Assembly (NCBI GenBank): GCA_938005675.1
Contig: CALKXH010000061.1
Location: 1-40,198 of the forward strand
Direction of reading: 5' to 3'
DNA length: 40,198 nt
DNA from: an uncultured Anaerolineae bacterium
GTDB lineage: Bacteria > Chloroflexota > Anaerolineae > Aggregatilineales > UBA2796
Below the pieces are notes generated by a model. It saw nothing but the letters and a program-made list of their open reading frames with translations, ran no database searches and was not told the origin of the DNA. This document shows, one piece after another, positions 23,839 to 31,091 of the stretch. Positions within the stretch are counted from its first letter, which is position 1; every line of letters starts with the position of its first letter. The position numbers were made by a program, and so were the translations under genes.

Positions 23839-24681
23839 ATGCACACCCTCTACCTGATTCCGACGCCCATCGGCAACCTGGAGGATATCACTGTGCGGGC
23901 GCTGCGCTTGCTGCGCGAGGTGCGCCTGATCGCAGCCGAGGATACACGCCACTCGCGCATTCTACTCGATCACTACCAGATCAGCACGCCGATGATCAGC
24001 TATCACGAGCACAATAAGCTCATGCGCCTTGAGCACCTGCGCGAGGCGCTTGCGCAGGGCGATGTGGCGCTCATCTCGGACGCCGGGATGCCGACCATCT
24101 CCGACCCCGGCTACGAGCTGGTGCGCGCGGCGCTCGCCTTCGGCGCGAAGGTCGTGCCGCTGCCAGGCGCCAATGCCGCGCTCACGGCGCTGGCTGCCTC
24201 CGGCTTGCCCACCGACGCCTTCCTGTTCGTCGGCTTCCCGCCGCGCCGCCCCGCCAAGCTGCGCGCTTTTTTCGCCCAGTACGCCGCCTTGCGCGCTACC
24301 CTGATCTGCTACGAGAGTCCCAATCGCTTAGTGGAGACTCTACGCGCCATGCACGAGGTCTTCGGAGAGCGCCAAGCCGTCGTCGCCCTTGAACTGACCA
24401 AGCTTTTTGAGAGTTTCGCGCGCGCGCCGCTGAGCGCCCTGATCGCCCAGTTTGAAGCAACGCCGCCGCGCGGCGAGGCGACCGTGCTGGTGGCAGGCGC
24501 ACCTGAGTCGCAAGAGGCGCGCTGGACGAGCGCCCAAGTGCGCGCCGCGCTGCGCGAGCAGTTAGCGGCGGGCGTCAAGCGCAGCCTTGCCGCCAAGCGC
24601 ATCGCGGCGCAAGCCAACTGGGATCGCGCTGAGGTCTATGCGCTGGATGAGAACGCCGAAGATGACGATGACGCGCTTTAG
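23839..24681 (+). CDS. rsmI: 16S rRNA (cytidine-1402 2'-O)-methyltransferase
   Basis: RsmI methylates the ribose of C1402 in the ribosomal P-site using SAM. The 280-aa product has the tetrapyrrole-methylase fold and the family signatures LYLIPTPIGNLEDITVRAL at the start, AAEDTRHSRILLDHY, SDAGMPTISDPGYELV and PGANAALTALAASGLP. The family C-terminal domain follows and ends with an acidic tail (DENAEDDDDAL). The ATG at 23839 puts PTPIGNLED at the usual position; an ATG at 23806 would add 11 residues. The stop overlaps the end of the convergent LacI-like gene by 4 bp. Confidence 0.96.
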   Translation: MHTLYLIPTPIGNLEDITVRALRLLREVRLIAAEDTRHSRILLDHYQISTPMISYHEHNKLMRLEHLREALAQGDVALISDAGMPTISDPGYELVRAALAFGAKVVPLPGANAALTALAASGLPTDAFLFVGFPPRRPAKLRAFFAQYAALRATLICYESPNRLVETLRAMHEVFGERQAVVALELTKLFESFARAPLSALIAQFEATPPRGEATVLVAGAPESQEARWTSAQVRAALREQLAAGVKRSLAAKRIAAQANWDRAEVYALDENAEDDDDAL

Positions 24682-25478
24682 CCGCAAGTGGAGCGGCGCT
24701 TGTACAACACGGCGGGCAGCGTGATCTCGGCGGGTATCGAGGCGCCTTCGATCAGGCACAGCAGATGCTCCACGCCGCATTTGCCCAGCTCCAGCACAGG
24801 CACGGCGATGGCGGTCATGCCCGCTGCCTGCACCTCGAGGCTATCGCCAAAGCAGGCGAGCATGACTTGCTCTGGCACGCGCAAGCCCGCCTCTTGCAGC
24901 ACCTCCAGAGCCGCCAGCGCCATGGCGTGATCGGCGCTGATGATGGCATCGAAGGCTTCGCCAACGGCGAGGAAGGCTCGCAAGGAAGCCGCCGCGATGG
25001 GAGGATAGAAGTCGCCGCGCAGGAAGTACGTCTCAGGCACGTTCAGCTTGAAGTTTGCTAGAGCTTGCCGAAAGGCAAGTTCGCGCTGACGTCCGTCGTG
25101 CTGTGTGAGCAAGCCACGCAAGAAGATCGGTCTACGCCTGCCGCATTCGAGCAGCACGTGCCGCGTTAGGCTCTCCATGCCCTGAAGGTTATCAACCACG
25201 CAGCGCGGGATGGGCAGATCGGGCAGGCGATGCGCCACCAGAAGCGTTGGCACATCGCTGTAATAGAGCAGGCGCAGCAGCGCATCGCTGACCGAATTGG
25301 CGATCATCAGAATGCCATCGAAGGCGCGCAGATCGTCTAGGCTCGGCTCGGAGTGGCGTGTTTCGAAGACGGTCAAGGTCGCGCCGCGTTGCAGCGCCTG
25401 TTGCTGAGCGCCCTGCAGCACAGCGCCGTAGAATAAGCCGCTTGAAAAGCGCACCAGTACGCCAATGGCTGACGTCAT
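24678..25478 (-). CDS. LacI/GalR-type ligand-binding domain without a DNA-binding domain
   Basis: The 266-aa product resembles the periplasmic-binding-like sensor half of LacI-family regulators: IGVLVRFSSGLFYGAVLQGA at the start, FDGILMIANSVSD, PTLLVAHRL, a VVDNLQGMESLTRHVL segment, FDAIISADHAMALAALEVLQEAGLRVPEQVMLACFGD and LELGKCGVEHLL. It begins directly at the sensor domain. The usual 55-residue HTH and hinge are missing, and no signal peptide is present, so it is neither a classical repressor nor an importer binding protein. The ATG at 25478 has GAGGAGAGG just upstream. In some Chloroflexota this domain is fused to kinases or GGDEF domains; here it stands alone. Confidence 0.82.
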   Translation of the reverse strand: MTSAIGVLVRFSSGLFYGAVLQGAQQQALQRGATLTVFETRHSEPSLDDLRAFDGILMIANSVSDALLRLLYYSDVPTLLVAHRLPDLPIPRCVVDNLQGMESLTRHVLLECGRRRPIFLRGLLTQHDGRQRELAFRQALANFKLNVPETYFLRGDFYPPIAAASLRAFLAVGEAFDAIISADHAMALAALEVLQEAGLRVPEQVMLACFGDSLEVQAAGMTAIAVPVLELGKCGVEHLLCLIEGASIPAEITLPAVLYKRRSTCG

Positions 25479-25524
25479 AGCGCCTCTCCTCACCACACAT
25501 GATCAGTTGTGTAGGCATTCTAAT

Positions 25525-25683
25525 CTAATGTGCAGCTCTACGGCAGCGTTCTGAACAATATTTCACCTCATCCCAGACTTTCGCCCATTTTTTGCGCCAC
25601 TCAAAAGGTCTGCCACAGACGGGGCATATTTTAGTCGGCTTGGGATCGCCCCCCTTGCGCTTGCCCGTGTTTTTGTGCGGCAT
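25525..25683 (-). CDS. DUF2256 small zinc-ribbon-like protein
   Basis: A 52-aa frame starts at the ATG at 25683, with AAAGGAG 7 bases upstream. The product has a basic, Lys-rich start (MPHKNTGKRKGG), then KICPVCGRPFEWRKKW, VWDEVKYCSERCRRA and a stop. This is the complete DUF2256 pattern: two CxxC-like pairs (CPVC; CSERC with the second Cys four residues on) around a Trp-rich core, most likely binding one zinc. The function is unknown. It lies 46 bp upstream of the LacI-like gene on the same strand. Confidence 0.88.
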   Translation of the reverse strand: MPHKNTGKRKGGDPKPTKICPVCGRPFEWRKKWAKVWDEVKYCSERCRRAAH

Positions 25684-25810
25684 GTGAGTCTCCTTTTTCC
25701 CATTCCACGACGGATTCTATACGCAAGGCGGGCGGACTGCCTACGCTACGTCACCTCTCAAGGCTCGAATCGGTAAAGACTTCAGAGTTTTATGCATATG
25801 GAGGTTACAA

Positions 25811-26800
25811 ATGCGGAAGAAGCAGTTCGTGAGCCTCGCTGTGATCGTTGCTTTTGTGTTGGCGCTCTTGACGCCGCAAGGCAGCGCACAAGCGCTGGGC
25901 ATCTCGGCGGTTCGCTTCGCGGCGACTTGCGGCGATTTCTCGTTGATGGTGGCGATCACAGGCACAACTGATGACGGCGGCGGCTTTGATCGGTTCCGCT
26001 ACCTGATCCTCGATGGCACGGGCAAAAAGCTCTATCAGGAAGATGCGGTGCGGCAAGTCGGCGTGACGATTGGCTCGCAAGTCATCAACATGAGCTACGA
26101 TAACGACGGCGTGGACGGTCCGCCTACGCAGAACCCGATTCGGCTGCAAATCCTCGACCTCGACGGCAACGGCAACCCGACCGCCTTGCTGAAGGACGAG
26201 ACTTTCAACGCCAGCTGCTTGCCGCCCGCCAGCAGCCCCGTGACCATGACCGAGAATTTCCGCCCTGTGCCGTTTTTGAAGGCGTTCTTCATCGGCGAGA
26301 CGCCCCTCTACATCGCGCCCGGACGCGATCCGATTGACCTGCGCATCGTGGCGGGCAAGGAGCACTTCGCTTTCTACCGCTCAGCCGACTCGCAGTGGAT
26401 CGCCATCGATGTGAGCGGACAGCAGCTCATGTGGGTGCCGAGGGCGGTCGTCTCGGTCGATATCAACCGTCTGGGCTTGCCGCCGACTCGCATCGATGGC
26501 AGCGATCCTGCCACAGGCGCGACCGCCATCCAGCCGACAGCCTCGCCGCTCATCATCGCCCCGCTTGGGCAGCCGTTCGGGTCGGCGCTCGTCAACACGC
26601 GCCTGCGCCTGCGCAGCGAGCCGTCCTTGCGCGCGCCGCTGCTCGCCGTCATCCCGCGCAACGAGGTCGTCTCCGTCTACGGGCGCAACGCCGCTGGCAC
26701 GTTCATCCGCGTGCAGTACAACAACTTGCTCGGCTGGGTCTCCACGTGCTGTGTGAACCTGATCGATACGCGGCTCGACCTCTTGCCGCGCTTGGAATAG
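25811..26800 (+). CDS. Secreted protein with SH3b-type domains
   Basis: The 329-aa product has a signal peptide (MRKKQFVSLAVIVAFVLALL, cut near GSAQA). A beta-rich N-terminal domain of unknown family (about 28-140) contains two cysteines (FAATCGDF and NASCLPP). A middle SH3b-like segment (about 155-215) precedes a linker and a clearer C-terminal SH3b domain (VNTRLRLRSEPSLRAPLLAVI, then GTFIRVQYNNLLGWVSTCCVNL). SH3b domains often bind cell-wall peptides. No catalytic domain is seen. GGAGG lies 7 bases before the ATG. Confidence 0.85.
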   Translation: MRKKQFVSLAVIVAFVLALLTPQGSAQALGISAVRFAATCGDFSLMVAITGTTDDGGGFDRFRYLILDGTGKKLYQEDAVRQVGVTIGSQVINMSYDNDGVDGPPTQNPIRLQILDLDGNGNPTALLKDETFNASCLPPASSPVTMTENFRPVPFLKAFFIGETPLYIAPGRDPIDLRIVAGKEHFAFYRSADSQWIAIDVSGQQLMWVPRAVVSVDINRLGLPPTRIDGSDPATGATAIQPTASPLIIAPLGQPFGSALVNTRLRLRSEPSLRAPLLAVIPRNEVVSVYGRNAAGTFIRVQYNNLLGWVSTCCVNLIDTRLDLLPRLE

Positions 26801-26810
26801 CTTGCAGCTA

Positions 26811-26835
26811 TGGGCGCTGTACAACACGGCGCCCA
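26811..26835 (+). terminator. Weak hairpin after the SH3b gene
   Basis: TGGGCGC (26811-26817) pairs with GCGCCCA (26829-26835) around 11 bases. No T-run follows, so termination is uncertain. The next promoter begins 9 bases later. Confidence 0.3.
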
Positions 26836-26843
26836 CAGCCCAT

Positions 26844-26872
26844 TTGACCGCTCATGCCCCTTCCATTACAAT
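26844..26872 (+). promoter_or_regulatory. Sigma-70-type promoter for the TPR-like membrane protein
   Basis: TTGACC, a 17-base spacer and TACAAT, at near-consensus. Transcription would start about 26879, leaving a leader of about 25 bases that contains the AGGAGAG ribosome site. Confidence 0.72.
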
Positions 26873-26903
26873 CGCAGTAACGTTGGCGAAGTGAGGAGAG
26901 AGC

Positions 26904-27731
26904 ATGAGCGGCAGCCTCCGCGCGCAGCACAAAGCGCAGCTCAAAGAGGCGTACGCGCTCATCAAGGCTGAGCGACGCGCCGAAGCCTACGAGCTGATCG
27001 CGCCCGTCCTCGTGCAGCAGCCCGACTACGTGGATGCTTGGTGGCTGGCTGCCCACGCCGCTCCCAACTTGCGAGTGGCTGTAGCGGCTTGCCAGCGCGT
27101 CCTCGCCCTCAAGCCCGATCATCAGCCCGCCCGTCTGATGCTGGATGAGCTGCGTCGGCGCATGGCAATTGAACAACATCTCGCCGCTGAAGGACGTCTG
27201 CGCCGCCCGAAAGCCCAGAGCGCAAAGTCCAGTCGTCTGCTCTCTCGGCTGCTGATCTTCGGCGCGCTGATCGCCCTAGTCCTCGCGGTCGTCTCAAGCG
27301 CGGTCGCCCTGACGGGCGAGACGTTCGGCTTGCCCATAGCCCAGCTCTTCGACCTTGAGCAAACTCTGCCCGCCTTGCCGCTCGCCACGTCGCTTGAGGC
27401 GCTGAGCAGCCTGCCCAAAATGACGCGCGGCGGCACGTTGCCCGTCGGCGCGAAGCATCTCTATCGCTTTAACGCACCGCGCCCGAATATCGTGCTACAG
27501 GTCGAAGTCACCTTCAGAGGCGTCGAGTCTGCCCCGCCCCGCGAGAGCGTGCGCTTGCTCCTGCCCAACGGCATCTCAACGCCGCCGCGCAATATCCCTG
27601 AGCCGCCTAACACGCTCAGCTTCTTCCTGCCCGTCAGCGGGGTTTACACCTTGGAGCTGATCGGCACGCCCGCCGCCAAGAGCTTCTACACGCTCTCCCT
27701 GCTGCTGATCGACTTGCCTAGCGGCAACTGA
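26904..27731 (+). CDS. Membrane protein with N-terminal TPR-like and C-terminal PPC-like domains
   Basis: The 275-aa product has helical TPR-like repeats at about residues 5-95 (EAYALIKAERRAEAYELIAPVL and following). A basic stretch precedes one membrane helix (about 112-135, LLIFGALIALVLAVVSSAVAL). The external C-terminal part (about 175-270) is beta-rich, with LYRFNAPRPNIVLQVEV and SGVYTLELIGTPAAKSFYTLSL. It resembles a bacterial pre-peptidase C-terminal (PPC) domain. The TPR part would face the cytoplasm. AGGAGAG lies 5 bases before the ATG. Function unknown; likely a surface or scaffold protein. xpt follows with its own promoter. Confidence 0.75.
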   Translation: MSGSLRAQHKAQLKEAYALIKAERRAEAYELIAPVLVQQPDYVDAWWLAAHAAPNLRVAVAACQRVLALKPDHQPARLMLDELRRRMAIEQHLAAEGRLRRPKAQSAKSSRLLSRLLIFGALIALVLAVVSSAVALTGETFGLPIAQLFDLEQTLPALPLATSLEALSSLPKMTRGGTLPVGAKHLYRFNAPRPNIVLQVEVTFRGVESAPPRESVRLLLPNGISTPPRNIPEPPNTLSFFLPVSGVYTLELIGTPAAKSFYTLSLLLIDLPSGN

Positions 27732-27753
27732 TCGGTTGGCGCGCCCTGATGAT

Positions 27754-27783
27754 TTGACTGAAGAGCCTCCCTGCGCTTATGAT
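27754..27783 (+). promoter_or_regulatory. Sigma-70-type promoter for xpt-guaA
   Basis: TTGACT, an 18-base spacer and TATGAT. Transcription should start near 27790, leaving only about 28 bases before the xpt ATG. That is too short for a purine riboswitch. An upstream in-frame ATG falls inside the -10 and so cannot be the start. Confidence 0.75.
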
Positions 27784-27817
27784 CGAGCGCGCACTGTTTT
27801 GCACAGGAAACCCTGCT

Positions 27818-28393
27818 ATGAGAGAGCTACGAGAACGCATTCGCGCCGAAGGGCAAAATCTGGGCGATGGCATCCTCAAAATCGATAGCTTGCTCAATCA
27901 CCAAGTCGACGCGGCGCTGGTGATGCGCTGTGGCGAGGAGATCGCCCGCCGCTTCCGAGATGACGACGTCACGCGCATCCTGACGGCGGAAGTGAGCGGC
28001 ATCGCGCCGGCTTTTGCCGCCGCTTACGCGCTGGGCGTGCCGCTGGTCTACGCGCGCAAGGTCAAGCCCGTCACCATGTACGGTCCGGTCTACTTGGAGA
28101 CCGCGCCCTCGCACACCAAAGGCATGGAGGTGAATCTGCTGATCTCGGCTGAGTTCTTGCCGCCCAACGAGCGCGTGCTGATCATCGATGACTTCCTCGC
28201 CTCTGGGCGCACCCTCAAAGGCTTGATTCGGATGGTGCGCAGCGCGCGCAGCACCGTCGTGGGCGTGGCGTGCGTGGTGGAGAAGACCTTCGAGATGGGA
28301 CGGCAAGCCCTAGAGCCGTTCGGCGTGCGCATCGAGTCGTTGGTGGTGATCACCGATATGAGCGACGGAAAGATCGTCTTCGCCGATGACTAG
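27818..28393 (+). CDS. xpt: Xanthine phosphoribosyltransferase
   Basis: Converts xanthine and PRPP to XMP in purine salvage. The 191-aa product matches the Bacillus Xpt family in length and landmarks: [47 protein letters not shown], and the PRPP-binding loop [13 protein letters not shown] near residue 127. [11 protein letters not shown] and the closing DGKIVF also fit. The ATG at 27818 is chosen because it lies downstream of the predicted transcription start. The end overlaps guaA by 8 bp, so XMP production is directly coupled to XMP amination. Confidence 0.94.
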   Translation: MRELRERIRAEGQNLGDGILKIDSLLNHQVDAALVMRCGEEIARRFRDDDVTRILTAEVSGIAPAFAAAYALGVPLVYARKVKPVTMYGPVYLETAPSHTKGMEVNLLISAEFLPPNERVLIIDDFLASGRTLKGLIRMVRSARSTVVGVACVVEKTFEMGRQALEPFGVRIESLVVITDMSDGKIVFADD

Positions 28394-29945
28394 CCCGCGC
28401 GCGTTCCACAAGGGCGGCATCGCCATCCTCGATTACGGCTCGCAGTACACGCAGCTGATCGCCCGTCGGCTGCGCGAGCAGGGCATCTACAGCGAGATTT
28501 TCCCGCCCGAAGCGCCCGAAACGCAAGTTTTCGCCAGCGCGCCGCGCGGAGTCATCTTGAGCGGCAGCCCGCATAGCGTCTATGAGCCGAACGCGCCCCA
28601 ATTGCCCGCTTATCTGCTCAAGCGCGACGTGCCGATTCTAGGCATCTGCTACGGGATGCAGCTCTTGGCGCATACCTTCGGCGGCGGCGTGAGCGGCGCG
28701 GCGCGCCGTGAGTATGGCGCGGCGCAGCTGCAGATCGTCCCTTGCCCGCTCTTCCGCGATCTGCCCGATCAGCTCGCCGTGTGGATGAGCCACGCCGATC
28801 ACGTCGAGCGCTTGCCCGCGGGTTGGCGCGCCATTGGCAGCACCGCCAACGCGCCCTACGCCGCCATCAGCGACCCCGAAGGGCGACGCTACGCCGTGCA
28901 ATTTCACCCCGAAGTGACGCATACCATCCACGGCGCCGCGATTTTGCGCAACTTCGCCGTGCATATTTGTGGCTGCGCGCCCGATTGGACGCCCGCCGCC
29001 ATCATCGATGAGAGCCTCGCGGCGTTGCGGGCGCAGATCGGGGCGGAGCAGGTCATTCTAGGGCTGAGCGGCGGCGTGGACTCGGCAGTGGCGGCGGCGT
29101 TGTTGCAGCGCGCCGTCGGCGATCAGCTGACCTGCATCTTCATCAACACGGGTCTGCTGCGCAAAGGCGAGCCCGAGTCGGTCGTGCAGACCTTTCAGGG
29201 GCAGTTGGGCGCGCGCCTCGTGGCAGTGGATGCGAGCGAGGCGTTCTTTGAGGCGCTCGCAGGCGTGACCGATCCAGAGCAAAAGCGGAGCATCATCGGC
29301 GAGCGCTTCATCCGCGCCTTCGAGTCGGAGGCGCGCAAGCTGGGCAAGGTCAAATTCCTCGCTCAAGGCACGATCTATCCCGATGTGATCGAGTCGGGCG
29401 GCGGGCTTGGCTCGGCGGCGCGCACCATCAAAAAACATCACAACGTGGGCGGCTTGCCCGCCGACCTCGCCTTCGAGCTGGTTGAGCCGCTGCGCTATTT
29501 GTTCAAAGATGAAGTCCGTCGGATCGGGGCGGCGCTCGGTCTGCCCGATTCGATTGTATGGCGGCAGCCCTTCCCCGGACCGGGCTTAGCCGTGCGCTGT
29601 CTGGGCGAGGTGACCTTCGAGCGCGTGGAGCGCTTGCGTGCCGCCGATGCCATCGTGCTGGAGGAGCTGGCGCGCGCCGATCTGCTGCGCGGCGAGACCT
29701 CGCAAGCCTTCGCTGTGCTGCTGCCGACCCGCAGCGTCGGCGTGATGGGCGATGGGCGCACCTATCAAGAGGTCGTCGCCGTGCGCGCCGTGCGCACTGA
29801 GGACTTCATGACGGCGCATTGGGCGCGCCTGCCCTACGACGTCCTGGCGCGCATCAGCGAGCGAATCGTCAACGAGGTGCAAGGCGTCAATCGGGTGGTC
29901 TACGATATCACCACCAAGCCGCCTGCCACCATCGAGTGGGAGTAG
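28386..29945 (+). CDS. guaA: GMP synthase (glutamine-hydrolysing)
   Basis: Aminates XMP to GMP with ATP and glutamine-derived ammonia. The 519-aa product has an N-terminal class I amidotransferase with the nucleophilic Cys in [11 protein letters not shown] and the His/Glu pair in FHPEVTHT. The ATP-pyrophosphatase P-loop is [15 protein letters not shown]-terminal dimerisation domain includes [10 protein letters not shown] and ends in the family signature [12 protein letters not shown]. Length is typical (510-525). The start lies inside the last codons of xpt. The gene ends 10 bp before the convergent glycosyltransferase. Confidence 0.98.
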   Translation: MTSPRAFHKGGIAILDYGSQYTQLIARRLREQGIYSEIFPPEAPETQVFASAPRGVILSGSPHSVYEPNAPQLPAYLLKRDVPILGICYGMQLLAHTFGGGVSGAARREYGAAQLQIVPCPLFRDLPDQLAVWMSHADHVERLPAGWRAIGSTANAPYAAISDPEGRRYAVQFHPEVTHTIHGAAILRNFAVHICGCAPDWTPAAIIDESLAALRAQIGAEQVILGLSGGVDSAVAAALLQRAVGDQLTCIFINTGLLRKGEPESVVQTFQGQLGARLVAVDASEAFFEALAGVTDPEQKRSIIGERFIRAFESEARKLGKVKFLAQGTIYPDVIESGGGLGSAARTIKKHHNVGGLPADLAFELVEPLRYLFKDEVRRIGAALGLPDSIVWRQPFPGPGLAVRCLGEVTFERVERLRAADAIVLEELARADLLRGETSQAFAVLLPTRSVGVMGDGRTYQEVVAVRAVRTEDFMTAHWARLPYDVLARISERIVNEVQGVNRVVYDITTKPPATIEWE

Positions 29946-29955
29946 CTTCGCACCC

Positions 29956-31083
29956 TCACAGGCGCGGATTCTCGCCCTTGAGGATCGCCTCGTAGCAGGC
30001 GATCAGCTCATCCATGATGACCGACCAATCGAACTGCTCCGCCTGAGCGCGCGCCGCGAGTTTGGCGGCGCGCAAGCGCTCTGGGTCGCAGGCGAGCTGC
30101 CGCACGCCCTCCACAAGGGCGTCCACAGCGCCGACCTCGACCGTGTAACCCGTGATGCCCTCGACGATCAGGTCGTTCGCGCCGCCCACGCGCGTGGAGA
30201 CAACCGCCAAGCCCGATGCCATCGCCTCCAGCAAGACCAAGCCGAAGCTCTCGAAGGCGGAGGGGAAGACGAAGATATCGGCGCTGGCGTACGCCTCCGC
30301 CAAGCTGCGCCCCGTCCGATAGCCCGCGAAGTGGACGGGCAAGCCCGCAAAGTGCGCCTCCAGCGCCTCGCGCTGCGGACCGCCGCCGATCAACGCAAGG
30401 CGGGTGCGCGGCACGCGCTCCAACACGGCGCGCAGCTGATCGAGGTTCTTCTCCGGCGCCAAACGACCGACGTACAGCAGCAGCACGTCTTCAGGATGCC
30501 CGTCGCTGAGCGCATTGCGCACTTCTGGGCGGGCAAAACGCGGATGAAACTGCTCAGCGTCCACGCCGCGCCGCCACCAACCGACGCGCTCAACGCCTTC
30601 AGCGCGCATTCTCGCCTGCACCAAGCGCGAGGGCGCGAGGCTGTAGGCGCTCTGATTGAAGCCGTAGGTCACGAGGGCGCGCAGCGCCTTGCCTAAGAGC
30701 GGCAAGCCGTAATGCGCCGCCATGTGCGCGATATCCAGATGAAAAGACGATAAGACGGGCTTGTGCAGCCAGTGCGCATGTACCACGCCCATCATGCCGA
30801 TGTTGACGGGATGAAAACTGTGGATCAGGTCGGGCGCGAAGGCTTTCACCTTGCGGTAGACCTCCCAGCTGGGGATGCCGATGCGCCCTTCAGGGTAGAC
30901 GGGATTGCGCACGCACGGCACGCCGATCACTTGCGCTCCGGCGTACTCGCGCATCCCCTGCTCCGGCGCGATCACAGCCGCCTCGATGCCGCGCCGCTGC
31001 AGATGCTCCAACGTCAGGCAGACCACGCGCACAATGCCATCGATCTTGGGCAGGAAGGTCTCAGTGTAGAGCGCAACGCGCAT
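29956..31083 (-). CDS. GT4-family glycosyltransferase
   Basis: The 375-aa retaining glycosyltransferase of GT-B fold transfers a sugar from a nucleotide sugar, possibly onto a lipid. The N-terminal domain has YTETFLPKIDGIVRVV and SFHLDIAHMAAHYGLPLL. The C-terminal donor domain has LLYVGRLAPEKNLDQL, ALIGGGPQREAL and the E-x7-E motif in SAFESFGLVLLEAMASGL. The pattern resembles GDP-mannose-dependent mannosyltransferases (MgtA/PimB type) and SqdX-like sulfolipid synthases; the sequence does not decide. It starts 8 bp after the preceding EEP-family gene, in one operon with it. Confidence 0.92.
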   Translation of the reverse strand: MRVALYTETFLPKIDGIVRVVCLTLEHLQRRGIEAAVIAPEQGMREYAGAQVIGVPCVRNPVYPEGRIGIPSWEVYRKVKAFAPDLIHSFHPVNIGMMGVVHAHWLHKPVLSSFHLDIAHMAAHYGLPLLGKALRALVTYGFNQSAYSLAPSRLVQARMRAEGVERVGWWRRGVDAEQFHPRFARPEVRNALSDGHPEDVLLLYVGRLAPEKNLDQLRAVLERVPRTRLALIGGGPQREALEAHFAGLPVHFAGYRTGRSLAEAYASADIFVFPSAFESFGLVLLEAMASGLAVVSTRVGGANDLIVEGITGYTVEVGAVDALVEGVRQLACDPERLRAAKLAARAQAEQFDWSVIMDELIACYEAILKGENPRL

Positions 31084-31091
31084 TTTGCACC

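Noticed and set aside
25495-25512. ACACA-N8-TGTGT inverted repeat before the LacI-like gene, as an operator
   Set aside because: Arms are only 5 bp, and the adjacent protein has no DNA-binding domain. Could be chance.
27779-27817. Upstream in-frame ATG for xpt
   Set aside because: The codon lies within the predicted -10 TATGAT, and the extra residues have no counterpart in Xpt proteins.
27784-27817. Purine riboswitch before xpt
   Set aside because: Only about 28 bases of leader are available, too short for the aptamer, and no paired stems were seen.
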